Assembly: GCF_035046485.1 (NCBI RefSeq)
Contig: NC_085137.1
Span: forward strand, 257,126,013-257,190,012
Length of the DNA stretch: 64,000 nucleotides
Reading direction: 5' to 3'
Origin: Aedes albopictus
Taxonomy: Eukaryota > Arthropoda > Insecta > Diptera > Culicidae
Part shown: positions 48,487-59,846 of the stretch, one piece after another
How positions within the stretch are numbered: the first letter of the stretch is position 1
Layout of the letters: each line of letters opens with the position of its first letter
Notes under the pieces: generated by a model
What the model was told of the DNA's origin: nothing
Seen by the model: only the letters and a program-made list of their open reading frames with translations
Databases searched by the model: none
Made by a program: the position numbers and the translations under genes

Positions 48487-49430
48487 CCCGATTTATGGGG
48501 CATACTAGGGTGCCAATGAAAATCGACTTTTCGAATTTCGAAAACGGGTAGTGCTCAAAAGTTTCGTCTCCTCAAAACAAGTCCCCATGCAAAATTTCAG
48601 CTCAATCGGTCTTCGCTAAGTGCTAGCCCCAAAGCGGTCAAAATTTGGCTGTTTTGAAACACGAAAAATATCCATGTAAATTTTTTTGATACCAAATGCC
48701 TTAAAAGTGCATAAAACGTCGAGATCTGGTGGTTTGAAAAAAAAAAATCGCCTTTTGGACTTAGAAAATTTTTCAGTTGGAGTGAAATGAATTTGAAATG
48801 GAGGATTTGAATTTAGTTGCTGAAATATTCATGGCAACAGTACTGGAACATGTCTTATATCATCGTTGGTAACTGCTGCATACTATATGTCATATTTCGT
48901 TAGGGTGGTTCACTTATTTTGCATTAGGGTGGTCCTTTTTGTAAAAAATAATCAAAAAATTAGATAACAGTTTTAAAAAATCTCTTATATAACCGTAAGT
49001 CATTTTCAATATTGAATATATATAATATTTCATTAGGGATTATCATTTATGTTTTATTAGGGTGGTTCTTTGAGAAGCAAATTAAGAACAAAAAAAATCT
49101 AGTAAATTTACCAGTCATATTTTTGTATAGTTTGAAACCATGATCCTTCATTGACACTTGTAACACATGTAACACTTTGTTATGATATTCCTAGACCAAC
49201 ATGTGAAAAGAGCGTAACAAGCATTGCGAATTTCTGCTTCTCCTGTCTCTCCCGGACGTATCCCCAATTATTGTTTTGCATAAGGGTGATCCTTTTTGTA
49301 GAAAAAAAATAGTATTTGTATTGTATTTTCCGTTAGGCTTGTTCAGTTGGAAATTAAGAACAAAAAAATATTTCCCAAAAATTTATCCAGGTAATATTTT
49401 TTGTATAGCTTCAAACCATGATTTCCTACA
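48487..49430. other. intergenic relic with TTAGGGTGGTTC-type repeats
   Basis: TAGGGTGG or close variants at about 48507, 48901, 48925, 49058 and 49279, suggesting decayed ends of DNA elements. No gene seen. Confidence 0.4.
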
Positions 49431-49462
49431 AACTAGGCTCAGTGTACCAGTTATGGCTATAG

Positions 49463-50000
49463 CATAGCATAGCATAGCATGAATACTTGCACAAATCTTG
49501 GATGGAGTTGCAAAGTTGAATATTTCCATTGACATTGCTGATGTCGCTACTATCTGCAATGTCATAGATTCACTCAGCTCCACACACCTGGCCAAGTCCT
49601 TGCAAGCATTTATAAATTCCTTCATTAACTTAGAAAGAGCCCAGAACTGAAGCATCTTCCAATAGATGAAAGGATGTTGAAAATAGCGAATTTTCAACTT
49701 ATATGCAGTTATAAAGTAAATATACTGAAGTAGAATTATTTAATTATAAATAATATTGGAAAGATCTTACCAATTGTTGTGGGGTTTTTGTGGTTCAATG
49801 CCGATCATCTAATTGTCTTGATTAATGTTCTTTTCTGTAAAGAACAACACAATACTTAGCAAAGAACAACACAATACTAAACACCCGCGCATCTATTGTT
49901 TTGATTTTCAAACGAGACAATAGCGAACGCGATCGATTTTGCTGCCATACACACCCCTTACAGAAGCAATGCATGCACAGCAAAGAACAACACAATACTC
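49463..50000 (-). mobile_element. retroposon Y, copy 2 (uninterrupted)
   Basis: 538 bp; on the minus strand it begins with three GTATTGTGTTGTTCTTT modules, two of them separated by about 110 bp containing CGATCGCGTTCGC, and ends in (ATGCT)n-type tail (49463-49480). It is flanked by a 30-32 bp target duplication (49431-49462 and 50001-50032) of element X sequence. Confidence 0.85.
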
Positions 50001-50001
50001 A

Positions 50002-50353
50002 ACTAGGCTCAGTGTACCAGTTATGGCTATAGTACCTAAATTCGCCATAGTTGATATTCAACCTTTTATGATGCAAATCAAGAAGAAAAAAATCGTGAAC
50101 AACAGATCACGATCACAAAAGATCGCTGCAATCATTCAAACCCCACAATTTACTCGAATTATGATAGAAATGATTTAATTTTTCGGCTTCCTTGCACCCT
50201 ATTTCGCCATAGTCTACCAGTTATGGCTAATCCCATAAGGAATACATGTAAATAATGCGAAGTGGAACCCAAATTAACAATTATGTCCATAACTGGTACA
50301 GGGTTCCTATCATTGGCACAAGCCGTAATAAATACTAAAAGTAGTTTTGGCTC
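50002..50353 (+). mobile_element. DNA element X, copy 2 (part)
   Basis: Matches 7700-8080 in order, including TTTCGGCTTCCTTGCACCC and AACTGGTACAGGGTTCCTAT. It is the target into which retroposon Y copy 2 inserted. Confidence 0.7.
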
Positions 50354-50433
50354 GGAAGACGCTCTTAAAGAGTTTTTAATGTATGAGTCAGTTTTATTGC
50401 AAGTTTTATGAAATTGGTCACGAAAATCTCTTA

Positions 50434-52800
50434 CTTACTTGATACTTGATGGGCTACAACTCGTAGCGGTGAGTCTACGCCGAATGAAGTATCCGCCTCC
50501 ACTGGCCTCGGTCCTGGGCCAATCGCTTCCAGTCGCCCTGAACGTTTAGAGTCCTTAGGTCCTCCTCAACTGCAAAAAGCCAACGTGTGCGCGGCCTTCC
50601 ACGAAGTCGACGACCCCTTCCTGGTTCTCCGCTGAATATAATTTTAGCTTGTCGTTCCTCCGGCATACGAGCTACGTGTCCAGCTAACCGCAACCTGCTG
50701 TGTTGTATTCGCTTCACTATATCCATCTCTTTATATACCTGGTACAATTCGTAGTTCATGCGATGCCGCCAGATGCCGTCCTCCAGTTTTCCGCCGAGTA
50801 TTGTTCGCAGCACTTTACGTTCGAAGACTCCAAAGGCTCTCCGATCAACTTCTTTCAGCGACTATGTTTCATGAACGTATAAAGCGACCGGGAGAATCAG
50901 AGACTTGTACAACGCGAGTTTTGTCTTCGTTTGCAGCCTGCGGGACCTCAGCTGGTTTCGCAGACCGCAAAAGGCCCGATTTGCAGCCGCAATCCGTCTT
51001 TTCACCTCGCGGGTAACATCAATATCGCACGTCACTAGAGTACCAAGATAAACAAATTCATCCACAACTTCAAACTTTTCCCCACCAAGCACCACTTCGT
51101 CACCACTACCACGGCCAGACCGACGTTGAACACCAGCAATCATGTACTTAGTCTTTGTGGTGTTAATCGTAAGTCCAATCATCGCAGTCTCCCTCTTAAA
51201 AGGTACGAACGCCTCTTACACGGCCCGACGGTCGATTCCGATGATATCGATATCGTCCGCGAAGCCCAGGAGCATATGCGACTTCGTGACAATGGTTCCG
51301 CTCCTGTGCACACCAGCTCTCCTTATCGCTCCTTCCAGTGCTATGTTGTACAGTAAGTTCGAAAGAGCATCGCCCTGCTTCAGCCCGTCAAAGGTTACGA
51401 ACGATGACGAAATTTCATCCGCAACCCGTACACTTGATTTCGATCCGTCAAGCGTCGCACGAATCAGTCTAATCAGCTTCGCCGGAAATCCATGTTCGAT
51501 CATAATCTGCCATAACTCGTTTCTCTTCACTGAATCGTACGCCGCCTTGAAATCAATAAACAGATGATGGGTCTGCAAGTTGTACTCCCGAAATTTATCG
51601 AGAATCTGCCGCAGGGTGAACATCTGGTCCGCCATTGATCGGCCTTCACGAAATCCTGCCTGATATTCGCCGACGAAGGACTCCCCAATCGACCTCAGCC
51701 TGTGGAACAGAACTTCGGACAAAATTTTGTACGCTGAATTGAGGAGTGTTATTCCTCTGTAATTCGCGCACTCCAGTCGATGCCCTTTCTTGAAAAGAGG
51801 GCAAATGAGACCATCTTACCAACTAGCGGGCAGTTCTTCCTCCTCCCATATCTTCAATATAATACGGTGTAAGAGTTGATGCAGCTGCTCACTACCGTGC
51901 TTGAGAAGCTCGGCCAGGAGTTCGTCCTTCCCAGCAGCCTTGTTGTTCTTCAGCCCCCTAATGGCTGTCTTGACCTCGTCTTCCAACGCTTGTCCGTCGT
52001 CGTCGATTCGAATTCTGTCCGTCGCTCTTCCACTCCCACCGTTCAACAATACCTCGAAGTGCTCTCTCCACCTGGCAGCCACCATTGTCTTGTCTGTCAG
52101 CAAGTTTCTATTACGGTCGTTGCACATGACGAGAGAAGGCGCTGATTTTCTCCGCACAGTTTCTTAAAATCTCCGCATATCATTCTGTTCCATACTCTCT
52201 TGCGCCTGAGCAATCACATTTTCCTCGTGCTCTTTTTTCTTTTTGCGGTGGATTCGTTTTTCGGCTACTCTTGCTTCCCTGTATCGCTCCCTGCTCTGCC
52301 GGGTCCCCGACACCAGCATCAGGCTTATGGCAACATTCTTCTCGTCCGTTACCCTCTGGCACTCCTCGTCGAACCACCCGTTTCTAGGTCGTCTTTGAGC
52401 AGTACCTATCGCCTCCCGCGCTGCTGTACTCATCGCTCCGTGGATAGACTCCCACAGAGTGTTGAGATTATCGCTCTCGTTGATCTCACTTACCCGCTCG
52501 TCCAGCTTCTGGTGATAGTCAGCTACCGTACCGTCTGCTGAAAACCGCTGGATGTTGAAACGCATCGATCGCCGGTTTCTAGAGTCCGACACGGTTGATA
52601 ACCGAGCTCGAATCTTACTAACTACGAGATAGTGATCTGAGTCGATGTTGGGACTTCGAAAAGTTCTAACATCAATTACGTCCGAGAAATGTCGGCCATC
52701 TACCAGCACATGGTCGATTTGGTTGCAAGTATCGCCGTTTGGATGTCTCCAGGTGTGCTTACGGATATCCTTGCGTGCAAAGTAGGTGCTACTAATGGCA
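50434..52800 (-). pseudogene. RTE-clade LINE, second subfamily, 5'-truncated
   Basis: Flanked by a 15-bp target duplication CACGAAAATCTCTTA at 50419-50433 and 52801-52815. The frame enters late in the endonuclease (QIDHVLVDGRHFSD, SDHYLV), then the linker, RT blocks NNKAAGKDELLAELL (about 51950), DFKAAYDSVKR (about 51550), DGLKQGD (about 51385) and FADDIDI (about 51250), and the C-terminal RLAGHVARMPEERQAK near 50650. Several stops (for example after LPASW at 51816, and after RRAV at 51216) make it inactive. Clearly an RTE but diverged from the 5031 and 30672 copies. Confidence 0.93.
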
Positions 52801-53367
52801 CACGAAAATCTCTTATAGAGCATAACAAAACTTGAAATGTTACTTGAGTATTGTATGTTTTTGTTCGTCCCATCACGTTAGAGTTTAGGTTCACTCACCA
52901 CTTCGGTGTGTCATTTGGCAATCTTGCCTACAGGTAGCTAAGGTATATTTTGTTTAGATAGATAGAAAGCAACCTACTGTTGTTCATTCATCAGTAACGT
53001 GTTTGTGTTCTCGGAAAAGAAGCAGCCACAGGCCAAGAATATTTTTAGAAAACATAAACAAAACAGTCAGCTCTACAGGGGATAGACAAAATGATCGGGA
53101 CAGGCAAAATTTTTACTTTCCTAAAAATGGTCAAATAGTTGTAACTTTTTGTACAGTGCATCGAAAAAAAAAAATAACTGTAAGTAGATCAACTAGTTGT
53201 GTATCAATGGTCCAAATTTGGAATATATCGGACTATTCTACATGAAGTTAGAAAGATTCTAGAAAAAGTCATAATTATCCGATAGCCAACTATGAGCTGT
53301 TTTATCTCCGGATACAACGAACCAAATGCAATAACATTTTGACAGTTTATGACTCATATAATAAGCT

Positions 53368-53770
53368 CAGGGATGGGAACACTCACTTGCAAAGAGTTAC
53401 ACTCACTTGCTATTTTCTCAGCTCAGAAGCGTGCAATCAAGAAACGATGTATGGACGACTTTTGCATTGTGGCTTTGTCTAAAACTTTGCCATATAGAGT
53501 AGGGGTCGCACACGCATACCAAAGTCGTGAGGCAGCTGCGAAGGCAACTCTCCACGAGGTGAATGTAAGTTACACTCACCTCGTGGAGAGTCGCTTTTAC
53601 AACTCTGTCACAACTTTAGTATGCGTGTGCGACCCCTACTCCATTCGGCAAAGTTTTAGACAAAACCACAATGCAAAAGTCGTCCATACATCGTTTCTTG
53701 ATTGCACGTTTTTGAGCTGAGAAAATCACAAGTGAGTGTAACTCTTTGAAAGTGAGTGTTCCCATCCCTG
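53368..53770. mobile_element. hAT MITE, 403 bp near-perfect palindrome
   Basis: 8-bp target duplication AATAAGCT (53360-53367 and 53771-53778). Ends CAGGGATGGGAACACTCAC and its complement. Nearly the whole element is self-complementary, including GTAGGGGTCGCACACGCATA, with a centre near 53570. Confidence 0.93.
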
Positions 53771-53866
53771 AATAAGCTTTGAAAAAAGTTTGACTAATTT
53801 GAAATTATTAATAGGGAAAATAGTTACAGCGGTTTAATTTATTTTATGATTTTGTTAGTGAATTGG

Positions 53867-54116
53867 GGTCTCCAGTTAGCCTAGTGGTTAAGGCTTTGGA
53901 TCGCCAATCCAAAGACGGCGGGTTCGATTCCCGTTCTGGTCGGGAACATTTTCTCGACTTCCTGGCCATAGTGTATCATTGTGCTTGCCTCACAATATAC
54001 AAAATCATGCAATGGCTGGCAAAGAAAGCCCTCCAATTAATAACTGTGGAATTGCTCAAAGAACACTAAGTTGGAGAGAGGCAGGCCAAGTTCCAGAGCC
54101 ATACAGAAGAAGAAGA
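53867..54116 (+). mobile_element. tRNA-derived SINE, 250 bp
   Basis: 10-bp target duplication AGTGAATTGG (53857-53866 and 54117-54126). The head has A-box region TAGCCTAGTGGTTAAGG, an anticodon-like hairpin TTTGGAT/ATCCAAA and a B box GGTTCGATTCC; a 3' body and a terminal AGAAGAAGAAG tail follow. Transcription by RNA polymerase III is expected for such heads. Confidence 0.88.
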
Positions 54117-54949
54117 AGTGAATTGGTCTAATTTTAATATGCTTCCAATTACTTTTTCACTTTATTGCCGGTTATTTTGTCACTTCTTTTCAAGACATAT
54201 TTATGTTGAAACTAGCTGTCCCGGCAAACTTTGTCTTGCCATCTTGTGGTGGTTTGACAACTGTTGAGTTTAAAATAGCACCGCACTCTAGATTGATTTC
54301 ATTTTGGTCATGTTGATTTCCTTCCAGCTCATGGAAAATCAGTACTTTATCAATTTTGTTACTTTTCTAGCTGATTTTTGTTACTTTTTCTACTTATAAA
54401 CACAGCCACCATGAAAACGAATCGAACCGTGCGAGGGTAATGCCGATCGGTTACCCCGTTCGTGAGTTTTGTTGCCTCAAAGGGAATTCAAACTCATTTA
54501 TATATAGATAGATTAGAGAGAATTAAAATAAACTAGAACTACCATCTCGTATTTTGAAACAATGTTAAAATTTTCGATATTTTGGTGTTATTTTAGAAAA
54601 AAAAATCTAAACGTTATAATTTTCATCTTTGTTAACAATTCGAGTCAAGTCAAGTACAAGACACTGAAGACGACCCTACAGTTGAGGTCGAAATACGTAT
54701 CTGTCAAAGGTTGCAAATTCTTAGTGGAATTCAAAGGAACAGTACTTAACACGATTTTATTTTTACTTAACAATGTTAGGTTATGTCAAAAAAAAAATCA
54801 AAGCTTATCATATAAGTCATGAAAGCTTAAATTTTCATTGCAATTGGTTCATTGATTCCGGAAATATTACAGTTCAAAGTTGGCAATTGAATAATTATGA
54901 CTTTTTCTAGAATCTTTGTAATTGTATTGTATTGTATTTAAGAAAAATG

Positions 54950-55292
54950 TATTGATTTTTTGATTTTATACAAAAGAGCACCTTTTTCTGAACCACCATG
55001 ATTTTTTTTCAGATTTTTAGAACTTCATTTTGGTACCTAAAATCGCTTTCGAAGAGATTTTTCGAAATCACCTTTTGACAGCTGGCCAACTGCTTGACAG
55101 CTCCGCCCAGTACAAAATGCGACGAGGGGTGTTTCGACCTGGGTTTCGACAAATCGCTCTCATACAAACTTCAAACTGATTTTTAATTAGGTTCCCGGGC
55201 ACCAAAATTCATGAAAATTTGGATTTCGGCTCAGTTTTGCATGCAGATTTTGAATATGGAATTATCTCGACACCGCTAAAGAAGCCAATTTA
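54950..55292 (-). repeat. dispersed repeat K, copy 3
   Basis: Inverted relative to 11165-11515; contains CAACTGCTTGACAGCTCCGC near 55088. Confidence 0.8.
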
Positions 55293-56360
55293 ACAGTTGC
55301 GCGAAATGTTTGCTTCGAAGGAGACGCATGGTATGTTTCAGCACATGCTTTCCTAGGAAAACCTAGCGCGTTCTAAACAGCATGAACACGGTTAATGTTT
55401 TGGTTTAAACTGGCATAAAAAATGCAATCATCTAGATTAGAGACTCAACTTAACAACAATTCTAGAACATTTTAAGAAAATATTGAATTTATTGAGGGTT
55501 TCATGGCATCTTTGGAGAAGTTTTAGGCATTTTTTTTTTGTGTATTCCAAATAGAATTTCCATTTGGTAATTCCACTGAAATATCCAGATTGGAATTTTG
55601 TTGAATGCTGTGAGAAGCTCGTATTTCTGAGGAAAAAAAGAAGCACAATGTAAAATATCTTGTGGAATTCTTGAAGCAATTATTCTTGCAATCCCTGGAA
55701 AGCTTACTGTTATAATTTCTCTGGAATACGTTACAACTGAGTCCGATAACACGATTAAAACAAATAACATTTTTTCTGGACTTTCAATTCAATGCTGACG
55801 AAAGAAAATATTTTTTGGTTATATTTTTAACAAAGATGTGTGTAACAACGACGTACCGTAACAAATAGCTTGTTTTGTAACGTTACGTTTGAAATGACTT
55901 TTCGAAAATTTATCAAAAATTTAAAAAGATTGCTCCATAAACTTATAACAATTTGACGCAAAAACTGTGTTTGAATGATCACACCACACTACATTTTTTA
56001 TTCATTCTAAAAGATTTAAAATTGGTTCACTTTTACACACGATATTTAAATTTTAGTGAATTTCTTATTGTTAAATAGTGTAAAGCTCTATTTTTCGCAA
56101 TAAATCAAAAAATGATCTACTTAATTTTTGTTTTGGAACAGGATGCATGAAAATCTTTGATTGCCTGTTTAAGGTTCACTTTTTTTATTTTGTTAACTAA
56201 TGTAATCTACATATTTTTTTTGACGATATGTAATGTCTTTTGCTAGCGATTTATGGTAAGAACAATAATAAAAACACAGGAAATCGGTGGATACGCAAAA
56301 CAGTAATTTCCATAGCTTCCCCTTCCCCTTTTCGCTCAACTTATTTCATAATTTACTCAC

Positions 56361-56451
56361 CGTCAGCATTTTGTGATGGTTCTGACATGAGGCTGCCTGA
56401 CCATAGAACGAGAAGTAAACTTAACGTCGTGAAGTTTATCCGGCACATATT
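56361..56451 (-). CDS. sNPF: short neuropeptide F precursor, coding exon 1 (signal peptide)
   Basis: This exon opens with AAT then ATG (A at 56448) and encodes 29 residues starting MCRINFTTLS, a short basic-polar start followed by a leucine-rich hydrophobic core, then a polar stretch ending NAD: a typical secretory signal peptide. The 5' boundary is a strong acceptor, a long pyrimidine tract ending ttgcag before 56451. The 3' boundary is a consensus donor gtgagt at 56360-56355. The exon ends one base into a codon, and exon 2 supplies the other two (G+GC = Gly), so the phases match across a 19.6-kb intron. The assignment rests on this phase match, the signal peptide, and agreement with the Drosophila sNPF layout (signal peptide shortly before a LY-x-x-LLQREYA segment). 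An upstream in-frame ATG at about 56490 lies in the predicted intron and was not used. At least one 5' UTR exon must lie above 56451 and was not found. Confidence 0.8.
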
Positions 56452-56924
56452 CTGCAATGGAAAAAGAAACGAAAGACAAGGGTCAAGGTAATTAAACATT
56501 TTGCGTCTGTGCAAGAAGTTATATAGTCGAAGATGGAACGAAACATATTTGTCGAAGGCGATTCTGTTTTGTGTTGCTACAACTGACAATGGGTGTCGTT
56601 ATTATTTATTTGGACGATTTGCTTGTGATTGTCGTTATATTGCATGAGAGAGTTATATATTCTGAAGTGGATCATCTATAAGAAGGTTGAGGGCATTAAG
56701 ATGGAAGGTCGGATGATGAAATGCAGTCACGTATTGATAATAAACTGAACTGCTTCGCGCAAAGTGTGTGTACAGTTTGTAAATCAAATAGATGCATTTT
56801 CCTCTTCGGTGAATCAGTGGTTGCCAATGTTCAAGGAAAATGAAAATTCTGATGGGTCTACCTTGATGTTACCAATGACGTAATTTGGCATAAAACAAAA
56901 TTGATTATCAAGGAGGAAGCCACG

Positions 56925-57112
56925 ATTTTTGCTATGTCAGACGACGTCATGCTAAATGGGCTGAAAGCTTTGTCTGTCAGCGACCCTTTTTGCATGTGTA
57001 TACCATGTACCAGACGCGAAGATGCTCTAGGCCTAAGGAAGTCGAGGAAAATTCCATTACGAAAAGTACGTGTATAGACCGGGAATCGAACCCGCTACCC
57101 ACAATATAGTCG
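56925..57112 (-). mobile_element. tRNA-derived SINE remnant
   Basis: Minus strand carries B box GCGGGTTCGATTCCCGG (about 57075-57091) followed by a body with TCCTCGACTTCCTTAGGCC, similar to the SINE at 53867-54116. Degenerate; A box not clear. Confidence 0.5.
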
Positions 57113-57267
57113 TACAGAATAGAATACTTTGTATCCTTTGTATCTAAGCAGTTTAGTTATGAGTAGTTTCATGAATTTGAAATTTCACATAGGATGAATT
57201 ACATAACTTTGTCATAATGGTAAACAATGAAGTATATGAATTATCGTGCTAAATTAGATGAGCATAA

Positions 57268-57434
57268 CCCAAGCAACACACATGTACAATAATAGTTACG
57301 GCAGCGCAAGTTTTGGTTTTATAGAAGTTGATTTGACGTAATTCTAGCATAGTGTTTGCATATTGTCAAATTAACTTCTATATACCCAAAACTTGCGCTG
57401 CAGCAACTCTTATAGTACATGTGTGATACTTGGG
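57268..57434. mobile_element. palindromic MITE (family M1), intact copy
   Basis: 167 bp with inverted repeats of about 75 bp running from CCCAAG at the left to CTTGGG at the right, including GCAGCGCAAGTTTTGG and its complement. No clear target duplication. Confidence 0.8.
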
Positions 57435-59034
57435 ATCTTTTCTTGTAAGAATTATGAAAGTGCATATGCATAATTTAACAAGTATTTCAGGCTCATCTTG
57501 CAAATAAACCCGTTGAGAACATCTGCATGACACAATTCTTTTCCCGTGAACCATTCATAAGATAAATACCCACGGTTGCGTCCTATCACGTAGGGTGCTT
57601 TGAATCTATAAACCTTGAAGCACCATCGCGTGATGAAATCCGTGTTTTATCCTATCGACGATGGTTCTATAAGGAAATTATGTCCACATGTAATCTTCGT
57701 CTTAACTCGTTTAGCATTGCGCCATTCGCCGCTACGGTCGGTTGGTAGTGCAAAATCAACAGGTATCACAGCATAGCAAGTATGTAGTGCTATCGATATG
57801 TGGGTTCATTTCCTGATAATACACCGTCAGAGTCATGCCCTCAACATGCGGTATGCAAACAAATCCCGTTGGGTGTTGTGTTGTGTAGTACTCTGAGAGA
57901 TCCGGCCGAGAGTGATAACATCAGCATCAGGCATATGGAAATGATGTAAAATCAATAAAATATTAATAACTGAGCATTTAAGCGTGCCACATAGGATCTG
58001 TTTACCGTCCTGCACCTGGTTGGCAGTTATTGGCTTCTAGCATCTCACTGATAGCAAAACATGGTTGACTGTCTATGTGGCTACCTTACTATAGAGACTG
58101 TTCATTTCATTCTCGATGGAGCATGAAATGTTGGAAAGCCACATGACACATCATGTCACAGTCGTCTTTTGATTGAGATAAGAAGTATTTTCTAGTCGAT
58201 AGGTGAGTCTAGATTAGAATTTTTTACTTACGGCGACGGTGTCAAACGTTATGGTTCAGTGATCAAATGTATTCGATCGATCACCTTAACTATGATCTAT
58301 TTATAAAGTTATTCGGCGTAAGATTTGTTGTATACGAACCACAGCACTACATGCACTAACATGAATACACGTTTCGATTTTTTGTTCGCCGTGAAGTAAT
58401 TTCCGTAGTTTTGAATATAGCATTTCCTTGTAATAGCCAATAGACTGTTTGGTCGATGGGCCAGATACACAAAAATACTAATATAAACACTTTTGTGTAT
58501 TTGTAAATTGTAAGTTTTGCTATATTTCCTTCCTTCTTTACATTTTCGCTCTTTCGCAATTAATTTATGTTATAACACTTGTAATATCAACACATTTAAT
58601 AATTAATTAAAAAAAATGAAATATGTGCACCATCCATAGTACTAGAGTTGATATCTACTTTGCGTGGTGGCTGATCATTTTTTTAATTTTGTTTTTTTTA
58701 ATATTACATCTTTACAAAGATAAAACTGAGTGTACACTTCTATGCCACACAATTCAATGCGGGGATTTTTTTTAAATTATCGTACAAATTGGTACCAAGA
58801 TTCTCAGAATTCAATGAAATGTTTTTCACAGGTAGGGTTCATAAATATATGAACAAAAACAAAATTAAAAAAAAAATCAGGGTCGCCTAATTTACCGGAA
58901 AACTCCCGTGAAAAACCATCATTTTCCACAGACCCCACCTAATTTAAAAAATCATAACTCAAGAGCGAAGCATCGTAGACACAATGTGTGAAATCATAAT
59001 TTTCAAAATTTTCCCAGCGATTAGGTTTTTAAAT

Positions 59035-59375
59035 TTTAAAAAAATGTATTGATTTTTTGATTTTATACGAAAGAGCACCTTTTTCTGAGTCACTGTGATT
59101 TTTTTTTTCAGATATTTAGAACTTTGTTTTGGTACCTAAAATCAATTTCAGAGAGATTTTAAAAATCACCTTTTGACAGCTGGGCAACTGCTTGACAGCT
59201 CCGCTCAGTACAAAATGCGACGAGGGGTGATTCGATAAATCGCTCCCATAGAAACTTCAAATTGATTTTTAATTAGGTTCCCGGACTCCAAAATTCATGA
59301 AAATTTGGATTTCGGCTCTGTTTGACATGCAGATTCAGAATATCAAATTATCTCAACACCGTTAAAGAAGCCAAT
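59035..59375 (-). repeat. dispersed repeat K, copy 4
   Basis: Ends near TCTCAACACCGTTAAAGAAG (about 59351); same family as copies 1-3. Confidence 0.8.
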
Positions 59376-59643
59376 TGAAAAAAAATACAAAATGAAAATT
59401 GTTTTCCTCAAAATTTTCCACTGTTGAAGAAAATTGGTTGGAAAAGTCGGAAAAACTATTTTCGCACTCCGGGAAAATTCTAAAAAATATATTTTTGGAA
59501 GGGAATTACATAAGTCATATTCTGTGAAATTTTCAAGATGTGGTTTTTCTCCGTTCCTGAGTTATGACCAATTTTGTGAAAATGGTCGAGATGTTGGTTG
59601 ATTTGCAGTCCCAATCCACAAGTTAAGAAAAAGAGGAACCGTA

Positions 59644-59846
59644 CACTGGGGTGTAGTTGATCAGTGGGGTGAACCTGATCACTCAATTATCCATGGATAT
59701 CGACTTTCAAGGAAGTTATCATTCCATTTTAATGTAATGTCATTGAATTGTGAATGCTTAAAATACAATTGTTGCTTCCTTGAAAGTCTATATTCGCGGG
59801 TAATTGAGTGACCAGGTTCACCCCACTGATCAACTACACCCCAGTT
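59644..59846. mobile_element. MITE, 203 bp
   Basis: Between TA at 59642-59643 and 59847-59848; ends CACTGGGGTGTAGTTGATCA and the complement of AACTGGGGTGTAGTTGAT. Arms of about 70 bp. Confidence 0.75.

Larger units (their letters stand above)
53076..54920. mobile_element. remnant of the CAGGGGAT palindromic family, interrupted
   Basis: Begins after TA (53074-53075) with CAGGGGATAGACAAAATGAT and shares the loose theme of the 24784-25706 element; the matching inverted part is near 54780-54920 (GGTTCATTGATTCCGGAAA). The right end is missing. A hAT MITE and a SINE lie within it. Confidence 0.5.
36725..56360 (-). other. sNPF intron 1
   Basis: Intron of 19,636 bp separating the signal-peptide exon from the first peptide exon. 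It holds the gypsy element (37459-47230), a TA-flanked element (47821-48484), retroposon and DNA-element remnants (49431-50353), a truncated RTE (50419-52815), a hAT MITE, a tRNA SINE and a dispersed repeat (54950-55292). Stretches 36725-37454, 47235-47818, 52816-53075 and 55293-56360 show no supportable feature. Confidence 0.75.

Noticed and set aside
53867..53942. Functional tRNA gene
   Set aside because: It is the head of a 250-bp unit bounded by a 10-bp target duplication and ending in an AAG-rich tail, that is, a SINE.
56353..56589. Starting sNPF at an upstream in-frame ATG (about 56490)
   Set aside because: That ATG lies upstream of a strong pyrimidine tract and acceptor ending at 56452; the ATG at 56448 sits just inside the exon and gives a compact signal peptide.
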